Assembly: GCF_003285015.1 (NCBI RefSeq)
Contig: NZ_QMFB01000001.1
Span: 558,001-622,000 of the forward strand
Source: Paenibacillus contaminans
Lineage (GTDB): Bacteria; Bacillota; Bacilli; Paenibacillales; NBRC-103111
Reading direction: 5' to 3'
Length of the DNA: 64,000 nt
Shown here: positions 26,876 through 36,108 of the stretch, in pieces
How positions within the stretch are numbered: position 1 is the stretch's first letter
How the letters are laid out: each line of letters begins with the position of its first letter
Translations under genes and position numbers: made by a program
Notes under the pieces: generated by a model
The model's database searches: none
The model's input: the letters and a program-made list of their open reading frames with translations, nothing else
What the model was told of the DNA's origin: nothing

Positions 26876-27789
26876 CGCGGATGCTGCACAAAGTTTGGGA
26901 TAACCGGATTTCATATCTGTTTATTGCCCCTTTCCTGATTTCGTTCCTGCTTTTTATCGTCATTCCGGTTTCAGCGGCAATTGTGCTGTCGTTTTTTACC
27001 TTTAACGGCATTAGCAGACCGGAATTCGTCGGGTGGCAGAACTTTTTGTCCATCGTGAATAATGACCGGATATTTCTGCAATATGCAATACCCAATACGT
27101 TCAAATTTGCCGTTGTCGTCGGACCGCTGGGGTACGCGGCTTCCTTCCTGCTTGCGTGGCTGATTCATCAGCTGCCCAAGTCTATGCGCGACATTTATAC
27201 ACTGGCCATCTATGCGCCTTCGATTGCAGGCGGCGTGGCGATGGCCGTCGTCTGGATCGTCTTTTTCAGCGGCGACGAGATGGGGTATCTCAACCGATTC
27301 TTACTGGATGTCGGCTGGATCGGCAAACCTGAGCTGTGGCTGCAGAATCCCAAGCATTTCATGAACATCATGATCGTCATTTCGATCTGGAGCGCGATGG
27401 GCGTCGGTTTTCTCGCCATGCTCGCGGGACTTCAAACGGTCAACAAGGAAATGTACGAAGCGGGAGCGATCGACGGCATTTCCAATCGTCTGCAGGAGAT
27501 TTTCTACATTACGATCCCGGCGATTAAACCGCAAATGCTGTTTGGCGCCGTTATGGCCGTCGTCGGCACCTTGAAGGCGGGGCTGATCGGGAACGAGCTC
27601 GCCAAAGCGAGCGGGCAAGCGGTTACGCCGCAATATTCCGGCCATCTGATGATCAACCATATCGATGACTTTGCGCTCATTCGTTACGAGTTCGGTTATG
27701 CTGCAGCGCTGTCGGTCATTTTGCTGCTAATCGTTTACGGAGCCTCCCGGATCGCCTTTATTTTGTTTGGGACGGAGGAGGGCGAATGA
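26872..27789 (+). CDS. Sugar ABC transporter permease (MalF-type), pair 1
   Basis: A 305-residue inner-membrane protein with six predicted helices (first at about 20-42). The EAA loop EMYEAGAIDGISNRLQEIFYITIP contacts the ATPase. AAGGAGGTG precedes the ATG, which overlaps the fusion-protein stop (ATGA). It forms a heterodimer with the next gene product and is predicted to import the ligand of the fusion protein or of the binding protein at 21314. Confidence 0.94.
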   Translation: MTRMLHKVWDNRISYLFIAPFLISFLLFIVIPVSAAIVLSFFTFNGISRPEFVGWQNFLSIVNNDRIFLQYAIPNTFKFAVVVGPLGYAASFLLAWLIHQLPKSMRDIYTLAIYAPSIAGGVAMAVVWIVFFSGDEMGYLNRFLLDVGWIGKPELWLQNPKHFMNIMIVISIWSAMGVGFLAMLAGLQTVNKEMYEAGAIDGISNRLQEIFYITIPAIKPQMLFGAVMAVVGTLKAGLIGNELAKASGQAVTPQYSGHLMINHIDDFALIRYEFGYAAALSVILLLIVYGASRIAFILFGTEEGE

Positions 27790-28667
27790 TGAAGCGCTTT
27801 GTGAAAAAGCTGGCGAGGCATTGGAAGAGCACCGATTTTTTTCAGAAAATGCTGCTCGTCCTGTTGACCTTGCTCGCAGCGTTCATGCTGCTGCCGATCG
27901 TTTTTATTTTTAACCATGCGTTCAAGCCGATCAATGAGCTGTTTTTGTATCCGCCGCGTTTTTTCGTCCAGCATGCGACACTGGAAAACGTCACTAACCT
28001 GATGTTCAAGACGCAGTCGACGGCCATTCCGTTCACGCGTTATTTGTTCAACAGCATCATCGTTTCGGCGGCGACGCTGATCGCGGTTATCCTCGTCAGC
28101 TCGCTGGCGGCGTACGCGTTTTCGAAGCATGAATTTCCGGGCAAAAAGCTGTTCTTTGCGTTAACGATCGTTTCGCTCATGTTCGCTCCCGAGGCGGTCA
28201 TCATCCCGCGTTATCTCGTTGTAGCGAAGCTCGGCATCATGAACACGTATTTTGCGCATATTTTTCCGTTTATCGCCGCTCCGGTATCCGTATTTCTGTT
28301 CAAGCAGTTCGTCGACCAGATTCCGAGAGATTTGATTGAGGCGGCGAAAATAGACGGGGCGAAAGAGTTTCGCATTTACTACGGGATTGTTCTTCCGGTA
28401 TGTATGCCGGCTGTCGCGACGATCGGCATTTTGACTTTTCAAGGAACGTGGTCGCAGTCGGAAACCTCGACGCTGTTCACGCAGGTCGAGTCGCTCAAAA
28501 CATTGCCGTATTATGCGATGACGCTGACGAACGGGCTGGCGAATAATGTGGTCGGCCAAGGGATTGCGGCGGTAGTCACCCTGCTGATGTTCCTGCCGAA
28601 CCTGATCATTTTCCTGCTGTTCCAGCGCAAAGTGATCGCGACGATGGCGAACTCGGGAATCAAATGA
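27786..28667 (+). CDS. Sugar ABC transporter permease (MalG-type), pair 1
   Basis: A 293-residue permease with six predicted helices and the EAA motif DLIEAAKIDGAKEFRIYYGIVLP. It overlaps its partner by 4 bases (ATGA). Its first transmembrane segment is at about 20-42 (LLVLLTLLAAFMLLPIVFIF). The following gene begins within or just after its stop codon, so all of these are translated from one message. Confidence 0.94.
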   Translation: MMKRFVKKLARHWKSTDFFQKMLLVLLTLLAAFMLLPIVFIFNHAFKPINELFLYPPRFFVQHATLENVTNLMFKTQSTAIPFTRYLFNSIIVSAATLIAVILVSSLAAYAFSKHEFPGKKLFFALTIVSLMFAPEAVIIPRYLVVAKLGIMNTYFAHIFPFIAAPVSVFLFKQFVDQIPRDLIEAAKIDGAKEFRIYYGIVLPVCMPAVATIGILTFQGTWSQSETSTLFTQVESLKTLPYYAMTLTNGLANNVVGQGIAAVVTLLMFLPNLIIFLLFQRKVIATMANSGIK

Positions 28668-28681
28668 AGGGGGGGATGGAG

Positions 28682-30757
28682 ATGCGGCGATATTTCTTTA
28701 AATTACTGGTCATCCTCTTGATTTCCTTTGCAGTTGCGGCCAGTTCGGCACTGCCGGCATATGCTGCGCTGCCTTACCGGACTTCATCCACAGATTATAC
28801 GGGAGAGGGGATACCGTCCCCGGATGCCTACAAGCCGCTTAAGACGGTGAAGGGATTCAGCGGTCCGGAAGATCTATTTATTACGGCGGACGATGAAATT
28901 TACGTGGCGGATACGAAAAATAACCGGATCGTCCATCTCGATGCGGAAGGCAACGTCGTTCGTTATATTCCATCCGAAACCGGCAAAGTCGAGGATGCCC
29001 GGAAAAAGGCGCAGCTTCGCGGGCCGGAAGGAGTTTTCGTCAGCAAAGACGGCAGTATTTATGTGGCTGATACCGGAAATCGCAGAGTTGCCGTTTTTGA
29101 CAGTAAGGCGACTTATCAGCGGGAATACGTCAGCCCGCCCTCGCAGTTTATTCCCGCGAATTACTTATTCGTCCCCTCCAAGGTCGTCATCGATCCGCGC
29201 GGTTATTTGTATATTGCGAATAAAGGCGGCTACCAGGGATTGCTTCAATTGACGTTCGAAGGCGAATTCGCCGGGTTTTTCGGCTCCAACAAAGTGCAGG
29301 CGGACTGGATCGACCGCATCAAGCGCAAGTTTTATACCGAACAGCAATTGGCAGAGGAAGACAAAAAGCTGCCGGGCGTCATCTCGAATATGACGATCGA
29401 TGAGCGCGGCTTTATCTATACGATAAACCGCAACATGGCGCGAGGGCAGATCAAAAGGCTGAATGCCGCGAGCTACGATCTTCTGGGAGATATTAATTTC
29501 GCCCCGTGGGACAATGCGATGAGCAAGACAAACTTTCTCGATATCGCCGTCGACTCCAGGGGAATGATCACGGCGATCGAAGAGGGCAGCGGCTTTATTG
29601 ACCAATACGATTCCGACGGCAATGTCATATTCACCTTTGGCGGAAGCGGTAAGGAGGATCGTTACGGGCTGCTGCAGAGGCCGACCGGACTCGTTGTCAA
29701 CTCGCGCGGCGATCTGATTATTGCCGACGGGGATTTGGATATTCTGCATTGGATGGTTCGGACCGAATTCGGCGAGCTTGTACACCGCGCAATCAGCTTA
29801 TCTTCGCAAGGCGATTATGAAGAGGCGCTGCCCATATGGAAACATATTTTGCGCTATAACGGCACGTTCGAACGCGCTTATCAGGGCATAGCCAAAGCGC
29901 AGTTCGGCAATAAACAATTCGCCGAGGCGATGGATAATTTCTCCATTGCCCGGGACAAGGACGGTTATTCGGAAGTGTTCTGGGAGTATCGGATGATCGG
30001 GATGCAGCGTTACTTTGGAAGCGCCATGACCGTTTTGCTGGTTGCCGGCGCTGTACTGTTTGTGCTGAGACGCTACCTCAAACAGCGCCGCAAACGGCTG
30101 CGGCAACAGGGGGGAACCAGGTCTCAAACTGCGAATGACTGGTTTTACTCTCTTCAAATCATCGGTCGCATTTTGCGGAAGCCTGCCGATACCTTGTATG
30201 ATATCGCAAACTCAAACCGGATCAAATTTGCCGTCCCGGTCGCAATTGTTGCAGCTTCCTTCATCGTAAACATTGCCGGCAAGGCTGTCGTCAGCTTTAT
30301 ATTTTCCGACGTTCGGTTTCGGGATCTAAACCTAATGGTTGAAGCGGGTGCGTTTCTGGGACTTTGGCTGGTATGGGTGCTTGCCAATTATTTGACCGGA
30401 TCGGTTATGCAGGGCGAAGGGACGATGAAGAAAGTATTCGCGGTTAATGCTTATGCGATGGCGCCTGTCCTGTTGTTCACGCTGCCGCTTCAGCTGTTAT
30501 CCAATGCGCTGACGCTGCAGGAGCTGGCGTTTTATGATGCGGCGATGCGTATTATGCAACTGTGGATGCTTGTCCTTATGTTCATCGGTACGATGATGGT
30601 GCACAACTACAATTTGAAGGAATCGATCCGCATGTCGGCGGTTTCATTATTCAGCTTGGTATGTATTTCGCTGTTTGCTTTTGCGCTTGGAGGGCTGGTG
30701 TACGGCGCAATGGATTTCTTTACGCAGCTGGGACAGGAGTTGGTCAAGCGTGGTTAG
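28682..30757 (+). CDS. Secreted NHL-repeat/TPR protein with C-terminal Yip1-type membrane domain
   Basis: A 691-residue protein if started at ATG 28682, which lies 7 bases after AAGGGGGGG; ATGs at 28664 and 28676 fall before or inside that ribosome site. Residues 1-28 are a signal peptide ending AYA. Residues about 40-350 carry NHL beta-propeller repeats (PEDLFITADDEIYVADTKNNRIVHL, split over two repeats, and GVFVSKDGSIYVADTGNRRV). Residues about 365-425 resemble a TPR pair (GDYEEALPIWKHILRYNG). A transmembrane helix lies near 440-460 and a multi-helix Yip1-like domain fills 480-690. The propeller should face outside. It sits between permease and DUF5696-like genes in an overlapping run, so it is probably part of the uptake complex; the function is unknown. 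Confidence 0.78.
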   Translation: MRRYFFKLLVILLISFAVAASSALPAYAALPYRTSSTDYTGEGIPSPDAYKPLKTVKGFSGPEDLFITADDEIYVADTKNNRIVHLDAEGNVVRYIPSETGKVEDARKKAQLRGPEGVFVSKDGSIYVADTGNRRVAVFDSKATYQREYVSPPSQFIPANYLFVPSKVVIDPRGYLYIANKGGYQGLLQLTFEGEFAGFFGSNKVQADWIDRIKRKFYTEQQLAEEDKKLPGVISNMTIDERGFIYTINRNMARGQIKRLNAASYDLLGDINFAPWDNAMSKTNFLDIAVDSRGMITAIEEGSGFIDQYDSDGNVIFTFGGSGKEDRYGLLQRPTGLVVNSRGDLIIADGDLDILHWMVRTEFGELVHRAISLSSQGDYEEALPIWKHILRYNGTFERAYQGIAKAQFGNKQFAEAMDNFSIARDKDGYSEVFWEYRMIGMQRYFGSAMTVLLVAGAVLFVLRRYLKQRRKRLRQQGGTRSQTANDWFYSLQIIGRILRKPADTLYDIANSNRIKFAVPVAIVAASFIVNIAGKAVVSFIFSDVRFRDLNLMVEAGAFLGLWLVWVLANYLTGSVMQGEGTMKKVFAVNAYAMAPVLLFTLPLQLLSNALTLQELAFYDAAMRIMQLWMLVLMFIGTMMVHNYNLKESIRMSAVSLFSLVCISLFAFALGGLVYGAMDFFTQLGQELVKRG

Positions 30758-33032
30758 GTCGATCAAGGCTTGGATAAGAAAGAAACGAATCATGCTGATC
30801 ACAGTCTTCGGCCTAATCATGATCGGACTGTACATCGCGGCTACCGCCGGTTCAAGCGGGGTCATGGAAGGCGATTATTCGAAGGAGCGGGCCGTCAGCT
30901 TTATGAATGCCATGACGTTCGAAACCGGCGTTCCCGATAACGATCGGGTCAGCAAGGGCGGTCTTGACTGGTACAAAATGACATCGCACGGGAATCTGCA
31001 GCTATGGCTGGAGCCGCTCGCCGGCAATATTGCGATTGAGGATACTGACGCAAGCACCTGGTGGACCAGCAGGCCTGCGGAGGAAGAAGTAAAGTCGGCT
31101 GGAGGCAAAGGGTTATGGGCGACCAATTTGCAAGCGCCGGTTCTGTTTGAATATATCAAACAAGAAGAAAAGGGTGCGAACCTTACAGCCGGCAATACGC
31201 TTGAGCAGCAGGCTAAGGTCGGATGGCGGGTAATCGAGGGCGGTGTCGGCATTCGCTATGTGATGGAAAGTCTGGGGATTTCGCTATACGTCGAATGTAC
31301 ACTCACCGAGCAGGGGTTCAACGTTCATTTGCCTAAGCAAGGCATAGTGGAGGAAAGCGGGCATCGCTTGGCGACTTATCAAGTGTTCCCATTTCTCGGC
31401 GCCTCGCTTAACGGTCCGGAAGGCTTCCTGTTCGTCCCTGACGGACCGGGCGGCTTAATTCGCTTCAACAGCGAGGTGAATGCGAAATGGAAGCCCTACG
31501 ATTACCCGGTGTATGGCACAGACAGCTCGGCACCCCCGCCGGAAGATTATTTCACACGTGACGATATCGCTTTTCCGGTGTTCGGCATCAGCCGCGGAAA
31601 AAGCGGGTTCCTTGCCGTCATTGAGCAGGGGGAGTTCCATGCGGACATTATCGCAAGCCCGGCGGGGCTGCAGACCATATTCAACCAGGCGAACGCACAG
31701 TTTAATGTACGCCGTCCGTACTACCAGCCGAAAGGCTTAACCAGCAAAACGGCCGTCTTTGAGAAAGGCAGATTCGAGTTCGCTTCAACCGTTCGTTACA
31801 TGCTCTTGAAGCCAAATCGGACCGGCTATGCCGACATGGCGAAAGCATACCGCGCGTATCTGATGGAAACGAAAGGGCTGAAGAAGCTTGAAAAAACCGG
31901 CGTCGAACCGCCGCTCTTCCTCAATGTACTGATGGCGGCGATGGAGAAAGGGCCGCTTGGAACAAAGACGGTCGTGGCCACAACGTTCGCACAAGCTCAG
32001 GCGATGGCGGAAAATTTGCATCTAGCGGGTATCAAAAATATGGAGCTTGGTTTCGTCGGCTGGAATCCGGGCGGGCTGCCGGGCCATATTCCGAAGAAGC
32101 TCTCGATTGAAGCTGCGGTCGGAGGCGAGAAAGGACTCGCCGAGCTGGCCGGATTGGCCGAACGTTTGGACATTCCCGTTCGACTGGATCAGAACGTTAC
32201 CTACGCGCGAGATAAATTCGGCGGAGGCTATTCAACCGACGATGCGGCAAGGATGATTACCGGAGAGATTAATAAGTTTAGCCGGATCGATCAGAAGCTT
32301 TTTCAATTCAATCCGAATTTGATCGCAGAGCAATACGTTCCTTCCATTACGGAGCAGATGAAGCGGCTGCCGATCAATCGAGTGTCGCTGGTTGGTTTAG
32401 GCGAATATCTGTACAGCGATTTTAACCGGAAGCGGTATACGGATCGAGAGTCCGCAGCCGCTGCGTACAATAAGGCGCTCGACACGGCGAAGTCCGCGTT
32501 CGTGAAAGTGTACACTTCGGGGGCGAAAGCCTACACCTTGGGCCACGTTGACCATTATTTCGGATTCCCGACAGAGTATAACTACGATATGCCGCTGAGC
32601 GAGCAGGTTCCCTTTTATCCGATCGCCTTGCATGGGCTTGTCACCTATTCTTCTACAGGAGGCAATGAGCGGCCGCAGCCGGTTGAGGGATTCCTCCGCG
32701 ATATCGAATACGGGGCGCTGCCTAACTATACGCTCACGCATGAGGATCCGCGCATCCTGCGCAATACGCAGGCGAATACGCTTTTCAGCTCGCAGTTTGA
32801 AATTAACCGCGGGCAGATTTTGGATGAATATGCCGGATATGCGGAAGCAGGCCGAAACGTACAGGGAATGTTCATCGACAATCATCGCAAACTGGCGGAA
32901 GGCGTATTTGAGACGGTTTACGAGGGCGGAAAAACGATATGGGTGAACTACAATTCCACTCCGTATAACGCCGATGGTCATACCGTCGATCCGTTGTCCT
33001 TCCGTATCGTGGCCGAAGGGAGGCTGCCATAA
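30750..33032 (+). CDS. Membrane-anchored DUF5696-like protein, possibly a glycosidase-type barrel
   Basis: A 760-residue protein if started at GTG 30750, 10 bases after GGACAGGAG; the frame is open further upstream but would lie deep in the previous gene. A single N-terminal anchor (residues about 13-33, MLITVFGLIMIGLYIAATAG) leaves the rest outside. Features include a beta-sandwich-like first half (GPEGFLFVPDGPGGLIRF) and a barrel-like second half (NMELGFVGWNPGGLPGH, then DIPVRLDQNVTYARDKFGGG and RVSLVGLGEYLYSDFN). I associate it with DUF5696 from memory of Paenibacillus sugar loci, not from a search. It overlaps both neighbours (8 bases and 1 base), so it is co-translated with the NHL-Yip1 protein and the second permease pair. 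Confidence 0.68.
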   Translation: MVRSIKAWIRKKRIMLITVFGLIMIGLYIAATAGSSGVMEGDYSKERAVSFMNAMTFETGVPDNDRVSKGGLDWYKMTSHGNLQLWLEPLAGNIAIEDTDASTWWTSRPAEEEVKSAGGKGLWATNLQAPVLFEYIKQEEKGANLTAGNTLEQQAKVGWRVIEGGVGIRYVMESLGISLYVECTLTEQGFNVHLPKQGIVEESGHRLATYQVFPFLGASLNGPEGFLFVPDGPGGLIRFNSEVNAKWKPYDYPVYGTDSSAPPPEDYFTRDDIAFPVFGISRGKSGFLAVIEQGEFHADIIASPAGLQTIFNQANAQFNVRRPYYQPKGLTSKTAVFEKGRFEFASTVRYMLLKPNRTGYADMAKAYRAYLMETKGLKKLEKTGVEPPLFLNVLMAAMEKGPLGTKTVVATTFAQAQAMAENLHLAGIKNMELGFVGWNPGGLPGHIPKKLSIEAAVGGEKGLAELAGLAERLDIPVRLDQNVTYARDKFGGGYSTDDAARMITGEINKFSRIDQKLFQFNPNLIAEQYVPSITEQMKRLPINRVSLVGLGEYLYSDFNRKRYTDRESAAAAYNKALDTAKSAFVKVYTSGAKAYTLGHVDHYFGFPTEYNYDMPLSEQVPFYPIALHGLVTYSSTGGNERPQPVEGFLRDIEYGALPNYTLTHEDPRILRNTQANTLFSSQFEINRGQILDEYAGYAEAGRNVQGMFIDNHRKLAEGVFETVYEGGKTIWVNYNSTPYNADGHTVDPLSFRIVAEGRLP

Positions 33033-33955
33033 TGAACGAACCGCAAATTGTTGAAGGACGCATGAGCGCTGCGGAGCATCGCAAGCACGGCCGCCGTATG
33101 AAATGGCATATGGCAAAAGGAGGACTGCTATTCCTGGCTCCTTGGTTGATCGGCGTTATCAGCTTTGTTCTATATCCGCTAGCTTACTCCCTGTTTCTTA
33201 GCTTTCAGAAAGTAGGCATTTCGCCTGACGGCAGCGGATTCAAATATGATTTTGTCGGGATGGACAATTTTAAATATGCTTTTTTTCGCGACAACGTATT
33301 TCCGATCGAGCTTATGCTGTTCGTCCGCGAATCGTTACTGATCGTGCCGATTACCGTCATCTTTGCGCTGCTCGTATCGATCCTGCTCAACCAGAAATTT
33401 CCCGGAAGATTTTTGTTTCGGGCGATCTTCTTCTTGCCGGTCATATTTGCGACAGGGCAAGTGCTGCTTGCTTTGTTCGATCAGGGCCAGGGAGAGATCT
33501 CCTTCGCTAAGCAATACGATGTGGAAGGGTTGATATACAACTCCTTGCCGCAAATGATTGCGGAGCCGCTGGTCGGCATATTGGGCAAGTTCGTCATCAT
33601 TTTGTGGTTTTCCGGCATTCAGATCGTCATCTTTTTGGCGGCTTTTCAGACCATACCGAAGTCGGTCTATGAAGCTGCGCAAATCGACGGGGCGACACCC
33701 TGGGAAAGCTTCTGGAAAATTACGTTCACGCCGATCGTCCCTTTCATTTTTCTTAATCTGGTTTATACGGTCGTGGACTTGTCCTTTAGTCCGTTCAATC
33801 CCATTTTAAAGCACATCTTGCTTAATATGATTAAGATTGATACAGGGTACGGCTATGCCAGTGCAATAGGGTGGATCTACTTTGCATTTATCATCCTTTT
33901 GGTCGGGGTATTGTTCGGCTTGGCCAGATTGTTCAGCTCGGGGAAGAAAGGGTGA
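33032..33955 (+). CDS. Sugar ABC transporter permease (MalF-type), pair 2
   Basis: A 307-residue inner-membrane protein. Six helices are predicted, the first at about 29-53 (GGLLFLAPWLIGVISFVLYP). The EAA loop is SVYEAAQIDGATPWESFWKITFTPIVP. Its ATG shares one base with the TAA of the DUF5696-like gene. It pairs with the gene that starts 4 bases after its stop. There is no ATPase gene in this part of the run, so the one at 22824 presumably serves it. Confidence 0.94.
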   Translation: MNEPQIVEGRMSAAEHRKHGRRMKWHMAKGGLLFLAPWLIGVISFVLYPLAYSLFLSFQKVGISPDGSGFKYDFVGMDNFKYAFFRDNVFPIELMLFVRESLLIVPITVIFALLVSILLNQKFPGRFLFRAIFFLPVIFATGQVLLALFDQGQGEISFAKQYDVEGLIYNSLPQMIAEPLVGILGKFVIILWFSGIQIVIFLAAFQTIPKSVYEAAQIDGATPWESFWKITFTPIVPFIFLNLVYTVVDLSFSPFNPILKHILLNMIKIDTGYGYASAIGWIYFAFIILLVGVLFGLARLFSSGKKG

Positions 33956-33959
33956 GGAG

Positions 33960-34889
33960 ATGACGGACCGCTATCGAAAGGTCAAGGATCAGACGAAGCT
34001 CTTGCTTATCGGGCAAAGGCTGAACGACGGTTTATTGTTCAAAACCGGCTTGTATGTCATTTTAATCGCGATCACGGTTTTATATGTAACGCCTTTATTC
34101 CATATGATTTCCACTTCCGTCAAAGACGTTTACGATCTGTTTAATCCGGCGGTAAAGTGGATTCCACATTCGCTTAAATTCGATAACTATCGAACGGCTT
34201 TTGAGGGCTTGAACTATTTGCATACGCTCCGAAACAGCTTGCTTATTGCCGCGTTAACGGCTGTCATCCAAATGTTTTTTTGCGCGCTTACCGGTTATGC
34301 TTTCGCGAGATTGTACCTGCCCGGCAAAAATATATTGTTTATGATCGTGGTGCTCACCTTCGTTATTCCTCCCGAGACCATTACCATTCCGACGATCATG
34401 CTTTTTGCCAAGCTGGGCTGGTTAAATACGCCGCTTCCCATTTTTATTCCGGCCATGTTCAGCCAAGGACTGAAGGGAGCGTTATTCGTCATCATATGCC
34501 GCCAGTTTTTCAACACGCTTCCTAAAGAACTGGAGGAATCCGCGAAAATAGACGGCGCAGGTCTCATACGCACGTACTTTAAAATTATGCTGCCGCTTGC
34601 CAGACCGGCCTTGATCATCGTGTTTCTTTTCTCGTTCGTATGGAATTGGAATAATATGCATCAAGCGCTCTTGTATTTGAATAACCCGGAATGGCAGGTG
34701 CTGCCGCTGCAATTCACGCAACTTCAGCATTTTCTGGATTATCAGAATGCGGCCAGAGGACAGCTTGATATGAACGAACCGGTTAAAATGGCTGCGACTC
34801 TGCTCATCGTCGGACCGCCGTTGCTCTTGTATATGTTCCTGCAGCGGTATTTCGTTGAAGGAGTGGAGCGGACTGGAATGGTAGAATAA
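33960..34889 (+). CDS. Sugar ABC transporter permease (MalG-type), pair 2
   Basis: A 309-residue permease if started at ATG 33960, directly after GGTGAGG; the open frame extends upstream into its partner. The EAA loop is ELEESAKIDGAGLIRTYFKIMLP and six helices are predicted. The C-terminal FLQRYFVEGVERTGMVE is typical of MalG-type subunits. It completes the second importer of this locus. Confidence 0.93.
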   Translation: MTDRYRKVKDQTKLLLIGQRLNDGLLFKTGLYVILIAITVLYVTPLFHMISTSVKDVYDLFNPAVKWIPHSLKFDNYRTAFEGLNYLHTLRNSLLIAALTAVIQMFFCALTGYAFARLYLPGKNILFMIVVLTFVIPPETITIPTIMLFAKLGWLNTPLPIFIPAMFSQGLKGALFVIICRQFFNTLPKELEESAKIDGAGLIRTYFKIMLPLARPALIIVFLFSFVWNWNNMHQALLYLNNPEWQVLPLQFTQLQHFLDYQNAARGQLDMNEPVKMAATLLIVGPPLLLYMFLQRYFVEGVERTGMVE

Positions 34890-34956
34890 CCCTCTAAAAG
34901 GAGTTATAGTATAAGAACAGGATGTGAATAGGAAGGAAAAATAGGAGGGTTGTGCC

Positions 34957-35964
34957 ATGTCAACGGGTAAGACGAACGGCAAGAAGCATTTGGAGACGCT
35001 TGTCCTTGTGAAGGAGGAGGCGAGCAGGCTGCGCCATACCGGCATTCAGGCGGGCGCTTATGTCAGAAGTCATGCCTATTCAACCGATGAGGACAATAAG
35101 GTGTACATCGAAAATGAGGATTATATCATCGATTATGAGGCAAGTACAATAAGACGAACGGCGCACAGCCGGATTCCGGATTGGTCGAATCATCCCATGT
35201 ACGGCATAACGGGTTTCAATCACAACGATTATCCGGATTACAGTAATCGTCTTTATACGATCTATATCGATTATGAATATACTTCTGAAGACGAAGCGCC
35301 TTCCGTTGCCGGTGTACCGACTCAGGTGAATGCATTGCAACGCCTTCATAGGAAGCTCGCGGACAAGCAGCCGGTGCGATATGTCGTATTCGGAGACAGC
35401 ATAAGCACGGGAGGCGAAGCGAGCCGGGAGTCGCTCGCTTATTATAGCCGATTTGCCTCTGCATTAAGCGAACACTATCCCGAATCCAAGATTGAGGTCG
35501 TCAACAATTCGCTTGGAGGCGAAGCCACCACAACCGCACGGAATCGGGTGGAGCAGGACGTCATTGCGCTTCAACCCGATTTGGTCAGCATCGGCTACGG
35601 CATGAACGATCAATGCAAGATGGGACCTGATATCCGAAATAATGTTCCTCCAGGAACATACGAGGAAAATATCCGAGACATGGTGCAGCGTATTCAGCAG
35701 CAAACGGATGCGGACATTATTCTGGTCACACCGTGCCTATCCAATCCGCTCTGGGTTCATTCAAGCGGCGATCTCGCCATTTATTCGGATATATTGCTGC
35801 GGCTGGCCAGAGAGCTGGGAACTTGCGTCGCAGATGTGCATGAGCTGTGGCTGCAGGAGCTTCAGGCGGGGAAATCCCATGAGAGCCTGCTGTTGAATAA
35901 TGTGAATCATCCGAACGATTACGGGCATGGGATTTATTTTCGCGCGTTCCGTCACCTTATTTGA
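34957..35964 (+). CDS. SGNH/GDSL-family carbohydrate esterase
   Basis: A 335-residue protein. Residues about 143-330 form an SGNH hydrolase: block I VFGDSISTGGEAS with the nucleophile serine, block II LGGEATTT with glycine, block III YGMNDQ with asparagine and block V NVNHPNDYGHG with aspartate and histidine. A 110-residue N-terminal beta-rich domain rich in tyrosine and aspartate precedes it (VYIENEDYIIDYEA). There is no signal peptide, so deacetylation of imported oligosaccharides is likely. AGGAGGG lies about 10 bases before the ATG. It closes the 22824-35964 run and is followed by two hairpin terminators. Confidence 0.88.
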   Translation: MSTGKTNGKKHLETLVLVKEEASRLRHTGIQAGAYVRSHAYSTDEDNKVYIENEDYIIDYEASTIRRTAHSRIPDWSNHPMYGITGFNHNDYPDYSNRLYTIYIDYEYTSEDEAPSVAGVPTQVNALQRLHRKLADKQPVRYVVFGDSISTGGEASRESLAYYSRFASALSEHYPESKIEVVNNSLGGEATTTARNRVEQDVIALQPDLVSIGYGMNDQCKMGPDIRNNVPPGTYEENIRDMVQRIQQQTDADIILVTPCLSNPLWVHSSGDLAIYSDILLRLARELGTCVADVHELWLQELQAGKSHESLLLNNVNHPNDYGHGIYFRAFRHLI

Positions 35965-36004
35965 AACTAAGCTGCAGCGTACATGCGCTGCTTACCGAAA
36001 CAAG

Positions 36005-36039
36005 GGGCAGGTCAAATTCACGGATTTGGCCTGCCCTTT
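36005..36039 (+). terminator. Intrinsic terminator after the SGNH gene
   Basis: A perfect 13-base-pair stem with one G-T pair (36005-36017 with 36024-36036), a 6-base loop and TTT. It ends the long transport transcript. Confidence 0.88.
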
Positions 36040-36070
36040 CTATATAATCGAAGGAACGAATCGTTAAAGG

Positions 36071-36108
36071 AGCCGACCGTAATCCTGCGAAGGAGGGGGT
36101 CGGCTTTT
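36071..36108. terminator. Second, possibly bidirectional hairpin between converging genes
   Basis: AGCCGACC (36071-36078) pairs with GGTCGGCT (36098-36105), followed by TTTT on the + strand. It abuts the stop of the - strand AraC gene, so it may serve both converging transcripts. Confidence 0.65.
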
